Below, piece by piece: positions 23,665 to 34,517 of a stretch of DNA of 64,000 nt. The stretch spans positions 451,736 through 515,735 of the forward strand of contig JAJEKV010000001.1 in the NCBI GenBank assembly GCA_021234155.1, read 5' to 3'. The translations under genes were made by a program, and so were the position numbers. The notes below the pieces were generated by a model. The model ran no database searches, had not been told where the DNA came from, and saw nothing but the letters and a program-made list of their open reading frames with translations. Positions within the stretch are counted from its first letter, which is position 1; every line of letters starts with the position of its first letter. This DNA comes from Isoetes taiwanensis. Taxonomy: Eukaryota; Streptophyta; Lycopodiopsida; Isoetales; Isoetaceae.

Positions 23665-25210
23665 TGTGGACCAAATGCTGGGGTTGTAGTGGCAGCATTG
23701 ATCGATTTAAGGCAAGATTGGTGGCCAATGCCTTTACACAAGTATACCTTTGCACCTGTTGTTAAATTAACATCTGTAAGAGCTATCTTAGCATATGGAT
23801 GCCAACATCATTATCACATACATCAAATGGATGTCACAAATGCCTTTCTGCATGGAGAGCTTGAGGAGGAGCTTTATTTAGAACACCCAGAGGGTTTTTT
23901 TCAAGGATACAATCTAGTCTGCAAGTTACATAAAGCAATATATGGTTTGAAACAAGCCTCAAGAACTTGGTACTCCATGCTGAACCAAGCTTCCAAGTAA
24001 GTGCAAATGAGCCTGGTGTTTATTTTCGATTCATGCCTTTTCCTATACCTGTATTATACTATGTGGATGATTTAATCATCTTAGCAGCTCGAGAAGATGG
24101 ATTAGCATTGTTGAAGGAGCAACTCCATAGACAATTCAGGATGAAAGACTTAGGCATGATACATCATTTTCTTGGAATACAAATTAACTATGACAGGGAG
24201 AAGGGAAAGATGTTTTTACATCAAGAGAAATACTTGGTTGATCTATTGCACAGGGTGGACATGATAAATTGCAAAACAGTTGCAACCCCTCTTGAGTATG
24301 GAGTAAATCTGATTGCATCAGGTGAGTCTTGCTCTCAAAATCTCTTCTACATTCACAAACAGTATAGGAACATTTTGGGAACCCTGAGCTTTGTAGCAAT
24401 AGATACAAGGCCTGATTTATCCTTGGCGCTGTCCAAATTGAGTCAATTCGCAAATAATCCAAAACAACACAGTCACTGTTGCTCGCTCAAAAGATGCCTA
24501 GGGTACGTTGCAGGAACTTCAATTTGCTTTTGATGCTAATGGTAGCAAAGAGATTATTGGGTACACAGATTCAGATTGGGGTGGGGATCCAGACAGAAAA
24601 TCCATCTCTGGGTATGCCTTTACTTTTACATGAGGAATCATAAGCTGGAGCAGCTCTAAGCAAAAATGCATTGCACAATCCAGCACTGAGGCTAAATTTT
24701 ATGCAATTGCACATGGTTTTAATGAAGCCATTTGTTTGTTTACAATGGTTAGCAATTCAATTGCAAATTCATGAAAGCACAAGAATGACCTTGATGGCAG
24801 ATCATCAAGGAGCTATGAAGGTTTTATATGACCCTGCTGAACACATAAGAATGAAACATATTGACATTAACTATCATTACATCCGATTATAACATTACGT
24901 GATAATAGTATAATGCATGAAGGTCCAACCACATGACACAGAGTAGAAACATTAAAAATCACATTTCAAAGAAACATGGACTTGAAGCTTGTATAATGGC
25001 AGCACAATCTATATACACAAGTGCGTTTCTTGCTATGTTCAGATTTACTTTTAAAGGACTACGACATGCTACATACATATACAAAGCAAAAGCCTAATAT
25101 AATAGTAAAGATTTTATAGTGAAAACCAGTACCAATGTCACAATATATGAAAAGTGAATATTATGGTTTAGGTGAAGCTGGCCAGTAGAGGACATGTTTA
25201 ATCACACCTT
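23665..25210 (+). mobile_element. Ty1-copia relic C2 (reverse transcriptase and RNase H)
   Basis: This is the best copia copy here. It starts inside the RT domain (DLRQDWWPMPLHKYTFAPVV). It keeps MDVTNAFLHGELEEELYLEHP and AIYGLKQASRTWY, then shifts frame near 23,985 and continues with the catalytic YVDDLIILA, MKDLGMIHHFLGIQ and LATRPDL-type sequence (DTRPDLSLALSKLSQF). RNase H follows (DSDWGGDPDRKSISGYAF, MADHQGAMKVLYDPAEHIRM), with a stop after the first part and a small duplication or frameshift. The non-coding tail runs to about 25,210. The gag, protease and integrase regions and recognisable LTRs are absent. It is dead, and it gives the uninterrupted reference order for relic C3. Confidence 0.92.
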
Positions 25211-25744
25211 GTTAAATACGTGGAAAAACATGGATTGATCCCTTAATATTTTATTGGAGTATATGATATTTTTGTATAATGTTTGTGCCATGTATCGATA
25301 ATTTCGAGTCTGGAATTGCCTCGCAAATAATGCAATCTGTTGTTATCAAACCTAATATTATCATCTAAATGCTCTTCAATTTTGGGCTCATCTATCTTAG
25401 CAACTTGCTCTTCATTTTGGCATATTTCAATTCGCATATGAAACGTCACACATGAATCGCAACCTTATGTTATTTTTGAAGTAAAAAAAAAAAGATTAAA
25501 AAAAACAAAAACCACCTAGAAGACAACAGCAGGTTGGTGTGATTTTGGAGTTGACATAATCCCAATTTAATTGGATGATGGTTATATTACAAGATTCTAT
25601 GCCTACTTCAAATGCCACTGGTGTGACAAAGATGATATTTTGCCGTCTGACGCGACTACTCTGCAAATAAGGTGGATTTCTTACTTAGACTGTGACGTAA
25701 AAGGATCAAATATTTAGAATATCCAATTTTAGAAAAAAAAAAGT
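25211..25744. other. Spacer between copia relics
   Basis: AT-rich sequence, no recognised gene or terminus. It may contain part of the copia 3' end. Confidence 0.35.
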
Positions 25745-25880
25745 TAAAGACGTGAGAATAGTATAATGCATGAAGGTCCAACCACATGACACAACATTAA
25801 AAATCACATTTCAAAGAAACATGGACTTGAAGCTTGTATAATGGCAGCACAATTTATATACACAAGTGCGTTTCTTGCTA
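25745..25880 (+). mobile_element. Ty1-copia relic C3, first segment
   Basis: GAATAGTATAATGCATGAAGG through GTGCGTTTCTTGCTA matches the tail of C2 at about 24,900-25,035. The homology stops at 25,880, immediately after TA, and resumes at 34,421 (TGTTCAGATTTAC) as if nothing lay between. Confidence 0.85.
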
Positions 25881-25954
25881 GGGTATGGTCGCCGGGCTTC
25901 GCGCAGATAAGAGGTGCGAAACCATTAATATGTCAAAAAATTGTCCAATTGGAG

Positions 25955-25980
25955 CAATCCAGGTATCATTGGATACCTAA
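25955..25980. other. Short hairpin in left arm
   Basis: AGGTATC-ATTG-GATACCT can form a 7 bp stem within the left arm of the pogo-like element. Role unknown. Confidence 0.4.
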
Positions 25981-26229
25981 TCAGATACACTACAAGCCTA
26001 TCAAAAAATTGCGCTTAAATTATCTACCGTTAGCAAGTTAAGGGCCTCCAAAGTTAGGGGGGTCTAAGTGCCCCCATCGCGGTATGTCCAACCACTTGCG
26101 CGCCGAGTACGACCCCCTCTCCCCCAACGCCCCTAACTACAGCCGCCTGCCTCGCAGTGGCCACCTATCGTCGTAGCGCCGCCGCGGTCCGCCATTATGG
26201 CATCCAAGGGGCAACAAGATTACCAAATT

Positions 26230-26257
26230 AAACGGGAGTGTTGCAGCACTCCCGTTT
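26230..26257. other. Perfect 11 bp stem hairpin at the left end
   Basis: AAACGGGAGTG, loop TTGCAG, CACTCCCGTTT. The right end has the outer AAACGGGAG arm and a decayed inner arm (GAAACGAGAGC on the complement). Confidence 0.85.
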
Positions 26258-26726
26258 CAAAGATTCCCTTTAAAAAAACATCATGCTCTAAAAATTGGCC
26301 TTTTTTGATAAACTTGAAAATTTCAGAGGGTTCATTTTTTTTTTTCCCCTCATTTTGGCCCCTCATTAAGTGACAAGTTTATTTTTTGCAAAGAAATACC
26401 CTTGAAAATGGCAAAATGTAGGCATGAATACGTAATCTCTAAAAGTGAGATATCAAAAACATCAAAATAGAGAAGAAAAAATAATTATTATTTCTTTAAA
26501 AATTTTCAGTACATTAATTTGGCATCCTCAAAATTTGGTGCATATTGAACAATATGCTTGTCAGACGTTGCAACTGGGTATCTGTCCCAAGACTCCGCGT
26601 TTAGTTATTCCATCAAGCATGTTTGACATGTTTTGACGATCTATTGGCTGAATGGAAAACAAGAAAATAATCAAGTAAACAAATGAACACTAGGGCACAT
26701 AAAACAAAAAATGTAAAACGAAAAGC

Positions 26727-26860
26727 GTATTCTGGAATACACTTATGCTTTTCTAAAAAACAAACATGTATTCCAGAATACACTTTGGATTTTCAGAGAA
26801 AGCAAAAGTGTATTCGGATACACTTTTATTCCTAGGAAAGCAAATGTGTATTCGGAATAC
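26727..26860. repeat. Left palindrome array
   Basis: GTATTCTGGAATAC (26,727), GTATTCCAGAATAC (26,768), GTATTCGGATAC (26,811) and GTATTCGGAATAC (26,848) are spaced 37-43 bp apart. AAAGCAAAAGTG-like sequence separates them. Confidence 0.85.
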
Positions 26861-27059
26861 ACCTTTGCTTTCTAAGAAATTAAATATATATTCGAACAAC
26901 ATGTTGCCCTGTGTTAAGGTCTTTTGGAAACTTTGACGCTTGTGATAATAACTGAACACATTAAAGAGGATCTTATTTACAACTAAAATTGATAATAATA
27001 ATAAATAACAATGTAAGAGGTACTTGGTCAAAATAAGATTCATTATTAGCAACACTCCT

Positions 27060-28400
27060 TTAGGGTGCTTCGCGTGTAACTTCTTCAGTTTGACTAGACA
27101 TAGAACGAGAATCATTTTGGTCCACTTTTGAAACTTTTTCTTTTACAAATATTTCATTGCATTCGATTTGGTCTATTTTATGCACTCTCTCTTTTACAGA
27201 GACTGGATGAATCGAGTCCTCAATTTTAACTCTTTTTCTCTTTTGCAGAATAGATGAATAGATGAATAGATGAGTTATCGTAAACATCTTTATTAAGGCA
27301 TTGAAAGAGTAGTTCGCATAACACCTACATTTATCAACCCAAAGATAACCCAATTTAGAGGCGAAAACCAAGGAAACGCCATGCATGCCTTCATATTGAA
27401 TTGGCATTTTGCCATCTTCAAGTCGTGGCTTATCTTGGTTTCTGCATAATAACACTTCAGATCCTAATGATGGTTGTCCATATGTTCAGATCCTAATGAT
27501 GGTTGTCCATATGCTCAGATCCTAATGATGGTTGTGCAACGCATCTGCAGCTTGCTTGAAAGATGCATCCAATTCCTTTTTATCAAAACTCATAACTTGG
27601 AAAAACTCTTGTTCTTGAATGATCCTTGCCATAGGCCATGGGAAGCCACTGCAGGTGCTGCAAAAATATTTGTACAATATATTAAATTATCATTCATAAA
27701 CAAGATACATGTATTGAAGGTAAGAACTTGTACTCTTTCCATTAGACAAAGTCTTCGACTTCATCTTCAACATTTTTTCAAAGAAGTTAGGTATTTCTTT
27801 CTGCAAATTCATATCCTCCTTAACATGTGAATGTGCTAAACATAAGAAAAATTGGAGAGTTATAAATAGCTTCAAATAGGCAGACAAACGATTTTGAACA
27901 ATTGGATGAATGATGTTGCAACATATAACCTTAATGGTCATTCAAACCCCATCGCAAAGAAAATTATGGCAAAATTATTTACTGCAGACTAAATTATGGC
28001 TACATGTGATCTGATTTACAGCCTCTAGGTGAGTCCATGATGTCTCGAAATGTACTATCCAGATAGTCTTAAATACGAAATTAAAGAAAGACATGGCTAT
28101 ATTTTTAAGAGAAGATGTATAAACCTTATTTCCTCACTGTATCTTTCATTTCTTCAAGGGGATTTCGCATATGCTTTAAGAACTGCTGTGGTTTAAGCCA
28201 AAGCAATATTAAAAAGACAAACTATAATTACAAGTGACATGGTTTAACTAGATTTCGTCAACAGTGGGTATGTCCTCTTGTTCTTTCTCCTGAATGCTTT
28301 GTTGCTGGACCTCCATAGAGTCTGCAACCTCGTTAACACTTGGCTCCACTGCTTGTTCTCCCGAGATGAATTTGCTTCAACTCTCGGAGATGAATTTGTC
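27060..28400 (-). pseudogene. Coding-like pieces inside the palindrome-array element
   Basis: Three stretches have protein-like composition on the minus strand. An acidic tail reads EPSVNEVADSMEVQQQSIQE and then EDIPTVDEI, with a stop at 28,248. A lysine-rich stretch (LQKEIPNFFEKMLKMKSK) lies near 27,750-27,815. A segment MARIIQEQEFFQVMSFDKKE continues LDASFKQAADAL near 27,540-27,650. A 131-codon frame (27,060-27,455) ends SSQTEEVTREAP. Joining them needs introns or frame changes that I cannot verify. They could be the element's own transposition gene in decay or captured host exons. No known domain was recognised. Confidence 0.35.
27458..27544. repeat. 29 bp tandem repeat, three copies
   Basis: CAGATCCTAATGATGGTTGT plus a nine-base remainder starts at 27,458, 27,487 and 27,516. 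The copies are nearly identical. Confidence 0.95.
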
Positions 28401-28811
28401 TAGGCTCCAGATAATTTTTTCAAAGCATTGGGCTCTCCAGACCTTAATGGGACAGATCAAAGCATTTGGACTTACTCATTTGAATTGAACAAAGGCTTTG
28501 GTCAAGATTGGCAGTTCCTCCCTACGCCTCCAATTAGAAATAAGTACTGAATTGCGACTCCAAGCTTCTTCTACTACCAAGCAGTTGCTAAGAGGAGGAA
28601 CGAGAAGGTCGAATCACAAATCCTTAACTGCAAAAACCTTCCACTGAATCCTTAATAAATCCATCCACAGATCCGTCCAGAGATCCGTCATCACCAGCCT
28701 AATCTAAGAAACCCTAATCTAAGGGCCGCCATCACCAGCCTAAGTAGATCGCCGGATTGCGCCAGAGGAGGCGGAAAAAAAATTCGCCCCCTCTCCCGTC
28801 TGAACTAAAAA

Positions 28812-29780
28812 CTATTCTGGAATACAAAACGTATTCCAGAATACATTTTCCACTTTATTTTAGCACCTAAATCCAGTATCCCTGCGTTTTTCTTGTATCC
28901 TTCATAATGCTTGTTACATTTTCCACTTTATTTTAGCACCGTGATCCAGTATCCCTCTATTTTTCTTGTATCCTTTGTAATGTTTATTAACAAGTATCCT
29001 CGATTCTTCTTATCGCATCACCAAAGGTCTGCGAAAATTACCTAGCAAATTCCAACATAGGTTTGCAAGTTGCCAGATGCTTCAACATAGGCCGAAATCG
29101 AACTTTCGGCAGCGAACTTTAGGCAAAAACCCTAAACTGGCACAAACGAACTTTGAAGGCCAGCGCCTATAGCCAACACCAATGCCAAAGCCATCGCCAC
29201 TTCGAAATGGTAGCCCGAGGTTTGCAAGGAAAGATCGCCTTAGCAAAAGCAGAAAACAAAAATACCAAAACGTATTCCGGAATACAAAGTGTATTCCGGA
29301 ATACATTTCCCTCTTATGATTTGGAACCAAAATCCAGTACCCCTGGACTTAAAAACAAAAATATCAAAATCGCTTTATTATTTAAAAAAACCATGACCCT
29401 GTCATCAAAATAAATTGAAAATGCCTAAAAATCTAGTTGTTGTTGATTTGTTTTTCCACATAAAAAAATCGCAAGGTTCTATTGAAAATGCCGAAAACCC
29501 GAAAACCCGAAAAACCTGGAAAATTTCAAGATCACTGTTGAGTCTCAAAAACTTGTACAGCAAAAGTGTATTCCGGAATACACTTTGGATTCGAGCCAAA
29601 ACAAAATTGTATTCTGGAATACACTTTGACTTTTAAGAAAAGCAAAAGTGTATTCCGGAATACACTTTCGTTATCCTCGAATAGCAAAAGTGTATTCCAG
29701 AATATAATTTTGGTACTTTAAAAAATTACATCATTAAAAAATGACTCATTATAACCTAAAAGCACCTTTTCTGGAATACA
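28812..29780. repeat. Right palindrome array
   Basis: Palindromes of the GTATTCCGGAATAC type occur at 28,812, 28,831, 29,272, 29,291, 29,578, 29,609, 29,650 and 29,692, plus a partial one at 29,769. Between 28,845 and 28,985 a second direct repeat (CATTTTCCACTTTATTTTAG ... CAGTATCCCT) occurs twice. Confidence 0.85.
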
Positions 29781-30410
29781 ATCCAAGCTAACAAAATGTT
29801 GTGTAGGACGTACACTTAGATTAGTGGTTTTCCCAAAAAACACACTCCAGGTAAATTCTAACTGTTAGGAAAAGTGTCACTTTGACATAGTCAATGTTCT
29901 CTTTGCACAAAAAAATGAGTGATTTTGGGGGGGTCAAAATGCAATTTTATGACCAAAATAATTTTTTTTGCCTCATTTTAGCTCTTTTTTTGAAAAAAAA
30001 AGGAATCTTTGAGGAATATTCCTTTTGCTCTCGTTTCAATGATTTGCTCCCGTTTAATATGCAACCTTGTTGGGGCGCGTGGGGCTCAACCCTATTCCGC
30101 GTCTCAACGGTCCGTCCCGCGTGCCTAACCCTACCCACGTCATCATGGCACCTCGCCTTTAGGCCTCACGCAGATCTCGCGGTCGCGCAGCCCGGAGCCT
30201 CCATCATGACCCAACGGACCATCATTCGAGGATGCAGGGACCATCATTCGCGACCCAATTTGGCCCTATCTTGAGGTTTTGCCGAAGCAACATGTCCTCG
30301 AAACGTTTCGTCTACCCCCTAAATCGGCTTCCTGCAAACGATTTGAAAGGGTTACGGCTTCTAATTCCTCGCACAAATGGGGTCAGAGCCCTCATCATCT
30401 CGAATTCGGG

Positions 30411-30418
30411 TATAAAAA
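30411..30418 (+). promoter_or_regulatory. TATA box for the short plus-strand gene
   Basis: TATAAAAA follows CGAATTCGGG and lies 200 bp upstream of the ATG at 30,613. A leader with a likely intron (acceptor CTGATATGCAG ending at 30,608) lies between. Confidence 0.6.
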
Positions 30419-30612
30419 GAATTGGCCTTGCCTTCCAATGATCATCAGTAGGGTGAGCTCACTTTCATCGGTCGAATCCTTCGTCAAGCGATTCGAGCAC
30501 TCACCCCGATTCGTCCCAAGGTTATGCGTCAAGCCCTATCCATTTCCGGGTTGCATTCCATGTAGTTGTGCATGTGGTCTATCTAACCTTTCTTTTCCTG
30601 ATATGCAGCATC

Positions 30613-30948
30613 ATGGAAGGTTCCTGGAGAAAGGGACAAGGAATCCATGGAGGGGGTTACCGTAAGCCCCCTCCTACCACGCCCTCCCCATCAAAGAAGC
30701 GGGAACGTCGCTATTCTGATGCCTCTGTGCAGACAGAGGACGTGGGATCTTTTACTTTGAAGAACTGTCTGGTTAACCGAGAAGAAATTTCTGCTGCTGC
30801 GGGCTCCAATCTTAATGTCCTGGTCACACTCGAGATATGTGACCAGATTCAACATGCTAAAGGAGAGCACGATCTGGTCCACTGCCAAGTGACAGTAGCC
30901 GAGGGAGATAATGTCAAGTTTGAGAGCCCAATCAACCACTCTTCCTAA
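30613..30948 (+). CDS. Short uncharacterised protein (111 aa) in the pogo-like element
   Basis: I chose the ATG at 30,613 because it lies five bases after a clean splice acceptor (pyrimidine run, then GATATGCAG). The earlier in-frame ATG at 30,568 lies within the putative intron. The peptide begins MEGSWRKGQG. It has a basic proline-rich part (KPPPTTPSPSKKRERR), then SVQTEDV, then a C-terminal half with no charge bias. No signal peptide or membrane segment is seen. A T-rich 3' region with TGTATTTT and AATGGAATGTAA follows. A TATA box lies upstream. The frame is undamaged, unlike the neighbouring transposase. It may be an accessory gene of the element or a captured host gene. Family not recognised. 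Confidence 0.5.
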   Translation: MEGSWRKGQGIHGGGYRKPPPTTPSPSKKRERRYSDASVQTEDVGSFTLKNCLVNREEISAAAGSNLNVLVTLEICDQIQHAKGEHDLVHCQVTVAEGDNVKFESPINHSS

Positions 30949-31299
30949 GAATGTGCTTCTGGTGAACCATGGCACAGATCTGGACGACCCTTATAGGCTA
31001 GGCCGAAGTTTTTTTTAGTTTTTTCCTTGCTGTATTTTTAAACAGGCTGTAATTTTTTGGCTGCCATTTTGTGATTACCTAGTGTTTTGTGAATGCAAAT
31101 ATTTGCATGAACCATGTATGTGCCCCCTATTTCAAATGGAATGTAATTGCCTGCTAGTATTCCCAAAACAGTTTGTGTTCATGTATTTAACTATTCAATT
31201 TATGTCCGTTTGGTTGTTCGAAAAAAATAAAACATGTTTGCTTGCTTAACAAAATCTTCAGAGTCATCCTCCTTAAGCAAAAAACTTTGGTAGCTCAAA

Positions 31300-31783
31300 T
31301 TACTCTTCTACTGTCTCATCAGAATCGTATGCATCCTGTTCTGCTAAGGCCGTGTTCAAATGCAGCTCTGGCGTTGCCTCATTTACCTGCAATACCAAAA
31401 GTAAGAGGCAAAGATTGAACAGAACATTGCAGCAATGACTACCTACTGCTTACCTGTGCAGTCCTCCATGTTCTAAAGAAGCCCTCATCCATGCCCCTTG
31501 CTGTAGCAAGAGCTTCAGCACCAACTCCAATCTCAGCCATTTCTCGAATGTGTCTGGCCTTGTCAATTGCCCTGACTTCATCATTTTCTGGTCCCGTGTT
31601 TGCTGCTGCATAGTCTATCCATCCCTGTGTATCCATCCTCAAAGAATTAGCTAAGGGGTTGAATGTTCTTTGTTTGGTGGCAAGGTCCCATCTCTTCAAA
31701 GGTGAACGAATGTTGCTGACCTTGTTGGGTGTAGGCCTGACCAAAGGGATGCAGCCCTCTATGCTAATTGATTGAGGATGCAC
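31300..31783 (-). CDS. Two-exon uncharacterised protein, C-terminal part
   Basis: Exon 31,454-31,783 ends GGACTGCACAG followed by GTAAGC. The next exon 31,300-31,386 follows TTGGTATTGCAG. The 67 bp intron is phase 0, and the second exon adds an acidic tail (AEQDAYDSDETVEE) and a stop at 31,300-31,302. The first exon reads KRWDLATKQRTFNPLANSLR and continues through WIDYAAANTGPENDEV to ARHIREMAEIGVGAEALATA. The ATG at 31,783 may not be the true start, since an upstream exon is possible. It lies downstream of the transposase on the same strand. It could be a second element protein or a spliced C-terminal extension of the transposase. No family recognised. Confidence 0.5.
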
Positions 31784-31938
31784 CCCATCTCCCTCACATA
31801 TGTGGGTGTCTTTTTAGATCGCACCCTATGTCCGTGGTCGTGTTCGAGGAGCTACTAGTGTTTAACACCTGCCTCGTCTGTCCAGGTACTTGGATGACCC
31901 CCACCTAAATCATTTTGGTCTTTGGGCACACAAGTCTC

Positions 31939-34290
31939 CTAATTGTCATCCTCCCTAATGACCTGCCTTGCCCTGCCTTGCCTTTCTCTCATCCTTTTCA
32001 TTGCAGCCAACCTCCTGGCCTTTGCTGCCTCATTCAATGGCCTTTGGCAGCCAAAGATGGCTCTCACCTTGGATTGGTTTTGTTTGAATACATTAATGCC
32101 CTCGGCCTGGGTGCTCTCTGCGCCCAAAGCCTCTGCTTGCTTCCTACTTTCCCTCTCTAACCCTGCTGGCTTCTTCCTTCTCAGCCCTCCTCCTGGCTGC
32201 CTCCACTTTCTTAAGGGCAGTTTGCTGGACCTTAAGTCGCTCAGCCTCCTCTCTTCTTGCTTTTTCTGCTGCAAGTGCTTGGCAGAATTCATTGCTACTA
32301 ATGTGTACTCTTCCATGCAGATTAGGTGCAATGTCCCTCCTCCTCCTTATTACATCTTGGGTTCCTTGACTTGGGGCAACCTGAGATGCTTGCTGGCCTG
32401 GAGGTTGATCAGCTGCCACACTGGGGACCAAGACTTGCTGGCCTGGAGCTTGATCAGCAGCAACCCTATGGAGCAAGACTTGCTGCATTGTTCCCAAACT
32501 ATTTGCTGCATGGTCACATGTGGCTTGCACATGTTCCTCCCATTGCAAGTCAACTTCCTGCATGTTGAAACCCTCTATGTTCAGCTTTTGGTCACATGGT
32601 TGTCCAATTGGTTCAACTCTATCAACATCATCTATGTGTGCACTCTCATTTGTTGCAGGTTGCACAATGGGGACAGCCAATCCATCATTAATTCCAAGTG
32701 GTTGATCGGGTAATGGTGCTGGCACATAAACTTCCTCTTGCACAAGTCTGCTGCCTTCCTTTTCAGGCACTACCCTTGTTGCATTGAATGACCAAATCCC
32801 TGTAGCCATGAAACCAGCTTTAATATTTGCCACTGTTAACCCTGCAGCCATGGACATGGATATCAATTCAGCTATGTCCTCCTTCTTAGGTTCAGATCGC
32901 GCCTTTTCTTACCATGTATTCAGCCCTCAATCTTTTGAATGCTGCCTTGAAAGGAGCAAAGCATGATGGCTGCAGCCTATGTGATGTATGTGCAGGTAAT
33001 AATGCAAAATGTATTCCCATTGTCTTTGGCTGCCAGTATGACATCCAATTCTACATGGCTTCCATGCCCATCAAGCAAGATTAGATGTGATCTTTCAGGT
33101 GACACTCCTCCGTGCACTCTACATTGGAAGTGAGACAACCAAGACTTGAAGAGTTCGGGTTGTCATCCAAGCCGATTCTTTGGACAGCCTGAATTGCCCC
33201 CTCTTCACACCGGATATGTTGTCTGCCTCATCCTAGTTCCCTTGAAAATGTACATACTGGGTATTCTAAACCCTTTTGCATTTACACACACTAAGATTGT
33301 AACCCATTCCATTTGGTATTCATCACCACCTCACTAACCCTATTCTCACCTTTCCTTGCAATTATCTTGAGCCCCTTTACTTTCCCGGCTTGGATCCGGT
33401 CTCATCGCGCATTCCGGATCCTTGAAGGAGGGAAGTTATACTCATCATATATTTCTTTAAGGCCCGAGTAGAACCTATCCAAGTTTTCTTGGTTCATAGC
33501 CCAGGCACGTGAGACATCTAGAGTCTCTGTGACTCCTAAGGGAGATTTCGGGATGGCTATTTGCTTGAATAATTTCCACCACTTTCCACTGGAACCCCTT
33601 GAAGGCTAGATTGTTCTCCTTCGCCATTTTCCGCACGAGCTCCTTGACCGATGACAAGGTCACGCCCATCCCCTCGTTTCCGCCCTCTCTATGGCCCAAT
33701 CCACAAGTTCCTTTTCTTGGAATGGTGTTAAGATTCGTGGATGTCTATCCGCCTTGTGGGAAATTCGCCATACAACCGGTCTCGATGGATGATTACGGAA
33801 TACCAAATCGTCTAGAAGCTTCTCTAATTGAAATACCATGTTCACTCACCTCATCAAGAGCGCCTAGCATCCGCCGCGCTCGGCCCATTGGCCTCTTCTT
33901 GTTGGCTTCCTCGTCATTGTAGCACCAATCCGGGAAGGTCTCGAGGGAGGCTTCTTGTCTTGGCGCAGTAAACTCGCTGTCGGACGCACCGCCCTCTCGG
34001 CCGCTCCCTCGGCGCCAGAGCATCGCATCCTGGTCGAAGCTCTAGTGGACACCATTGGTCTCCTTTCGGCGACAGCAAGGGATCAGCTGAGTAACAGCCG
34101 GAATCGCCGGATCGTAGGAGCTTAATTTCTTGTTCCTTCGAATCACAACCGCATTGCCCATCTCATCAAGATGCATTGTGGCCGAATTGGCGCTGAATTC
34201 CAGCCCCTCTAGCATTGAATTATGCCTCTAATGGGCATGTTAAGGGGGTTCCCATGTCTTGATGACCGGCCGTATGGTTTCGGGATCCAT
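31939..34290 (-). pseudogene. Pogo-like DDE transposase, frameshifted
   Basis: Reading right to left: an ATG at 34,290 (MDPETIRPVIKTWEPP); a helix-turn-helix stretch (ALDEVSEHGISIREASRRFG) near 33,800-33,860, like the N-terminal psq/CENP-B HTH of pogo transposases; a second DNA-binding segment (LTPFQEKELVDWAIERAE); SVKELVRKMAKENN; then a region matching the pre-catalytic linker. Near 33,000 the pogo hallmark appears (ITHRLQPSCFAPFKAAFKR, corresponding to PPHTTHLLQPLDVGVFGPFK in the family). GLTVANIKAGFMATGIWSFN then corresponds to the conserved segment after the catalytic core. A glutamine/alanine- and then lysine/arginine-rich tail ends at 31,939. At least four frame changes are needed. In plants such elements are uncommon (Lemi1-type). 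Confidence 0.75.
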
Positions 34291-34420
34291 GGCCTCTCGC
34301 CCATTTAAGTCGCTGACACCCGTGCGCCGCTCGTGGGGACTGAGGGGTGGCGCAGGTGGCGTTTATACCACAGGGTACGGTGAGGTCCGCGGTGGCGGGC
34401 TTACCATGTACAAAATTTTA

Positions 34421-34517
34421 TGTTCAGATTTACTTTTAAAGGACTACGACATGCTACATACATATACAAAGCAAAAGCCACGAGAAAGGCCAATAAATAA
34501 TATAATAGTAAAATTTA
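34421..34517 (+). mobile_element. Ty1-copia relic C3, second segment
   Basis: TGTTCAGATTTACTTTTAAAGG through CAAAGCAAAAGCC and AATATAATAGTAAAATTTA matches C2 at 25,036-25,115. It has a ~20 bp insertion relative to C2 and ends at the Helitron insertion point. Confidence 0.85.

Larger units (their letters stand above)
26212..30072. mobile_element. Candidate DNA transposon with palindromic subterminal arrays
   Basis: The ends read CAACAAGATTACC at the left and, complemented, CAACAAGGTTGC at the right. Both then share ATTAAACGGGAG and, further in, CAAAGATTCC followed by an A/T run and CTTTGCA. GGG flanks both ends (26,209-26,211 and 30,073-30,075), a possible 3 bp duplication. Subterminal arrays of the palindrome GTATTCCGGAATAC and close variants occur at 26,727-26,860 and 28,812-29,779. 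The interior (27.0-28.5 kb) has coding-like pieces, mainly on the minus strand. The architecture of short TIRs, 3 bp duplication and clustered subterminal motifs is CACTA-like, but the terminus is not CACTA. Family assignment is open. Confidence 0.5.
25881..34418 (-). mobile_element. Pogo-like (Tc1/mariner superfamily) element, 8.5 kb including a nested insertion
   Basis: The boundaries are fixed by comparison with copia relic C2. There the order is TTGCTATGTTCAG; here TTGCTA is followed by foreign DNA until ...TTTTA then TGTTCAG. TA is therefore present on both sides (25,879-25,880 and 34,419-34,420), the target duplication expected for Tc1/mariner. Ends resemble each other only weakly in inverted orientation (GTATGGT against GTACATGGT, then GCC/CGCGG strings). 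Contents: a GC-rich left arm, a nested element at 26,212-30,072, a short plus-strand gene, a short spliced minus-strand gene, and a decayed pogo transposase. Without the nested insertion the element is about 4.7 kb. Treating all of this as one element is an inference. Confidence 0.65.

Noticed and set aside
25881-34418. Two independent insertions side by side instead of one pogo-like element
   Set aside because: Not excluded, but a single TA-flanked break in the copia relic and similar GC-rich arms on both sides of 26,212-30,072 favour one interrupted element.
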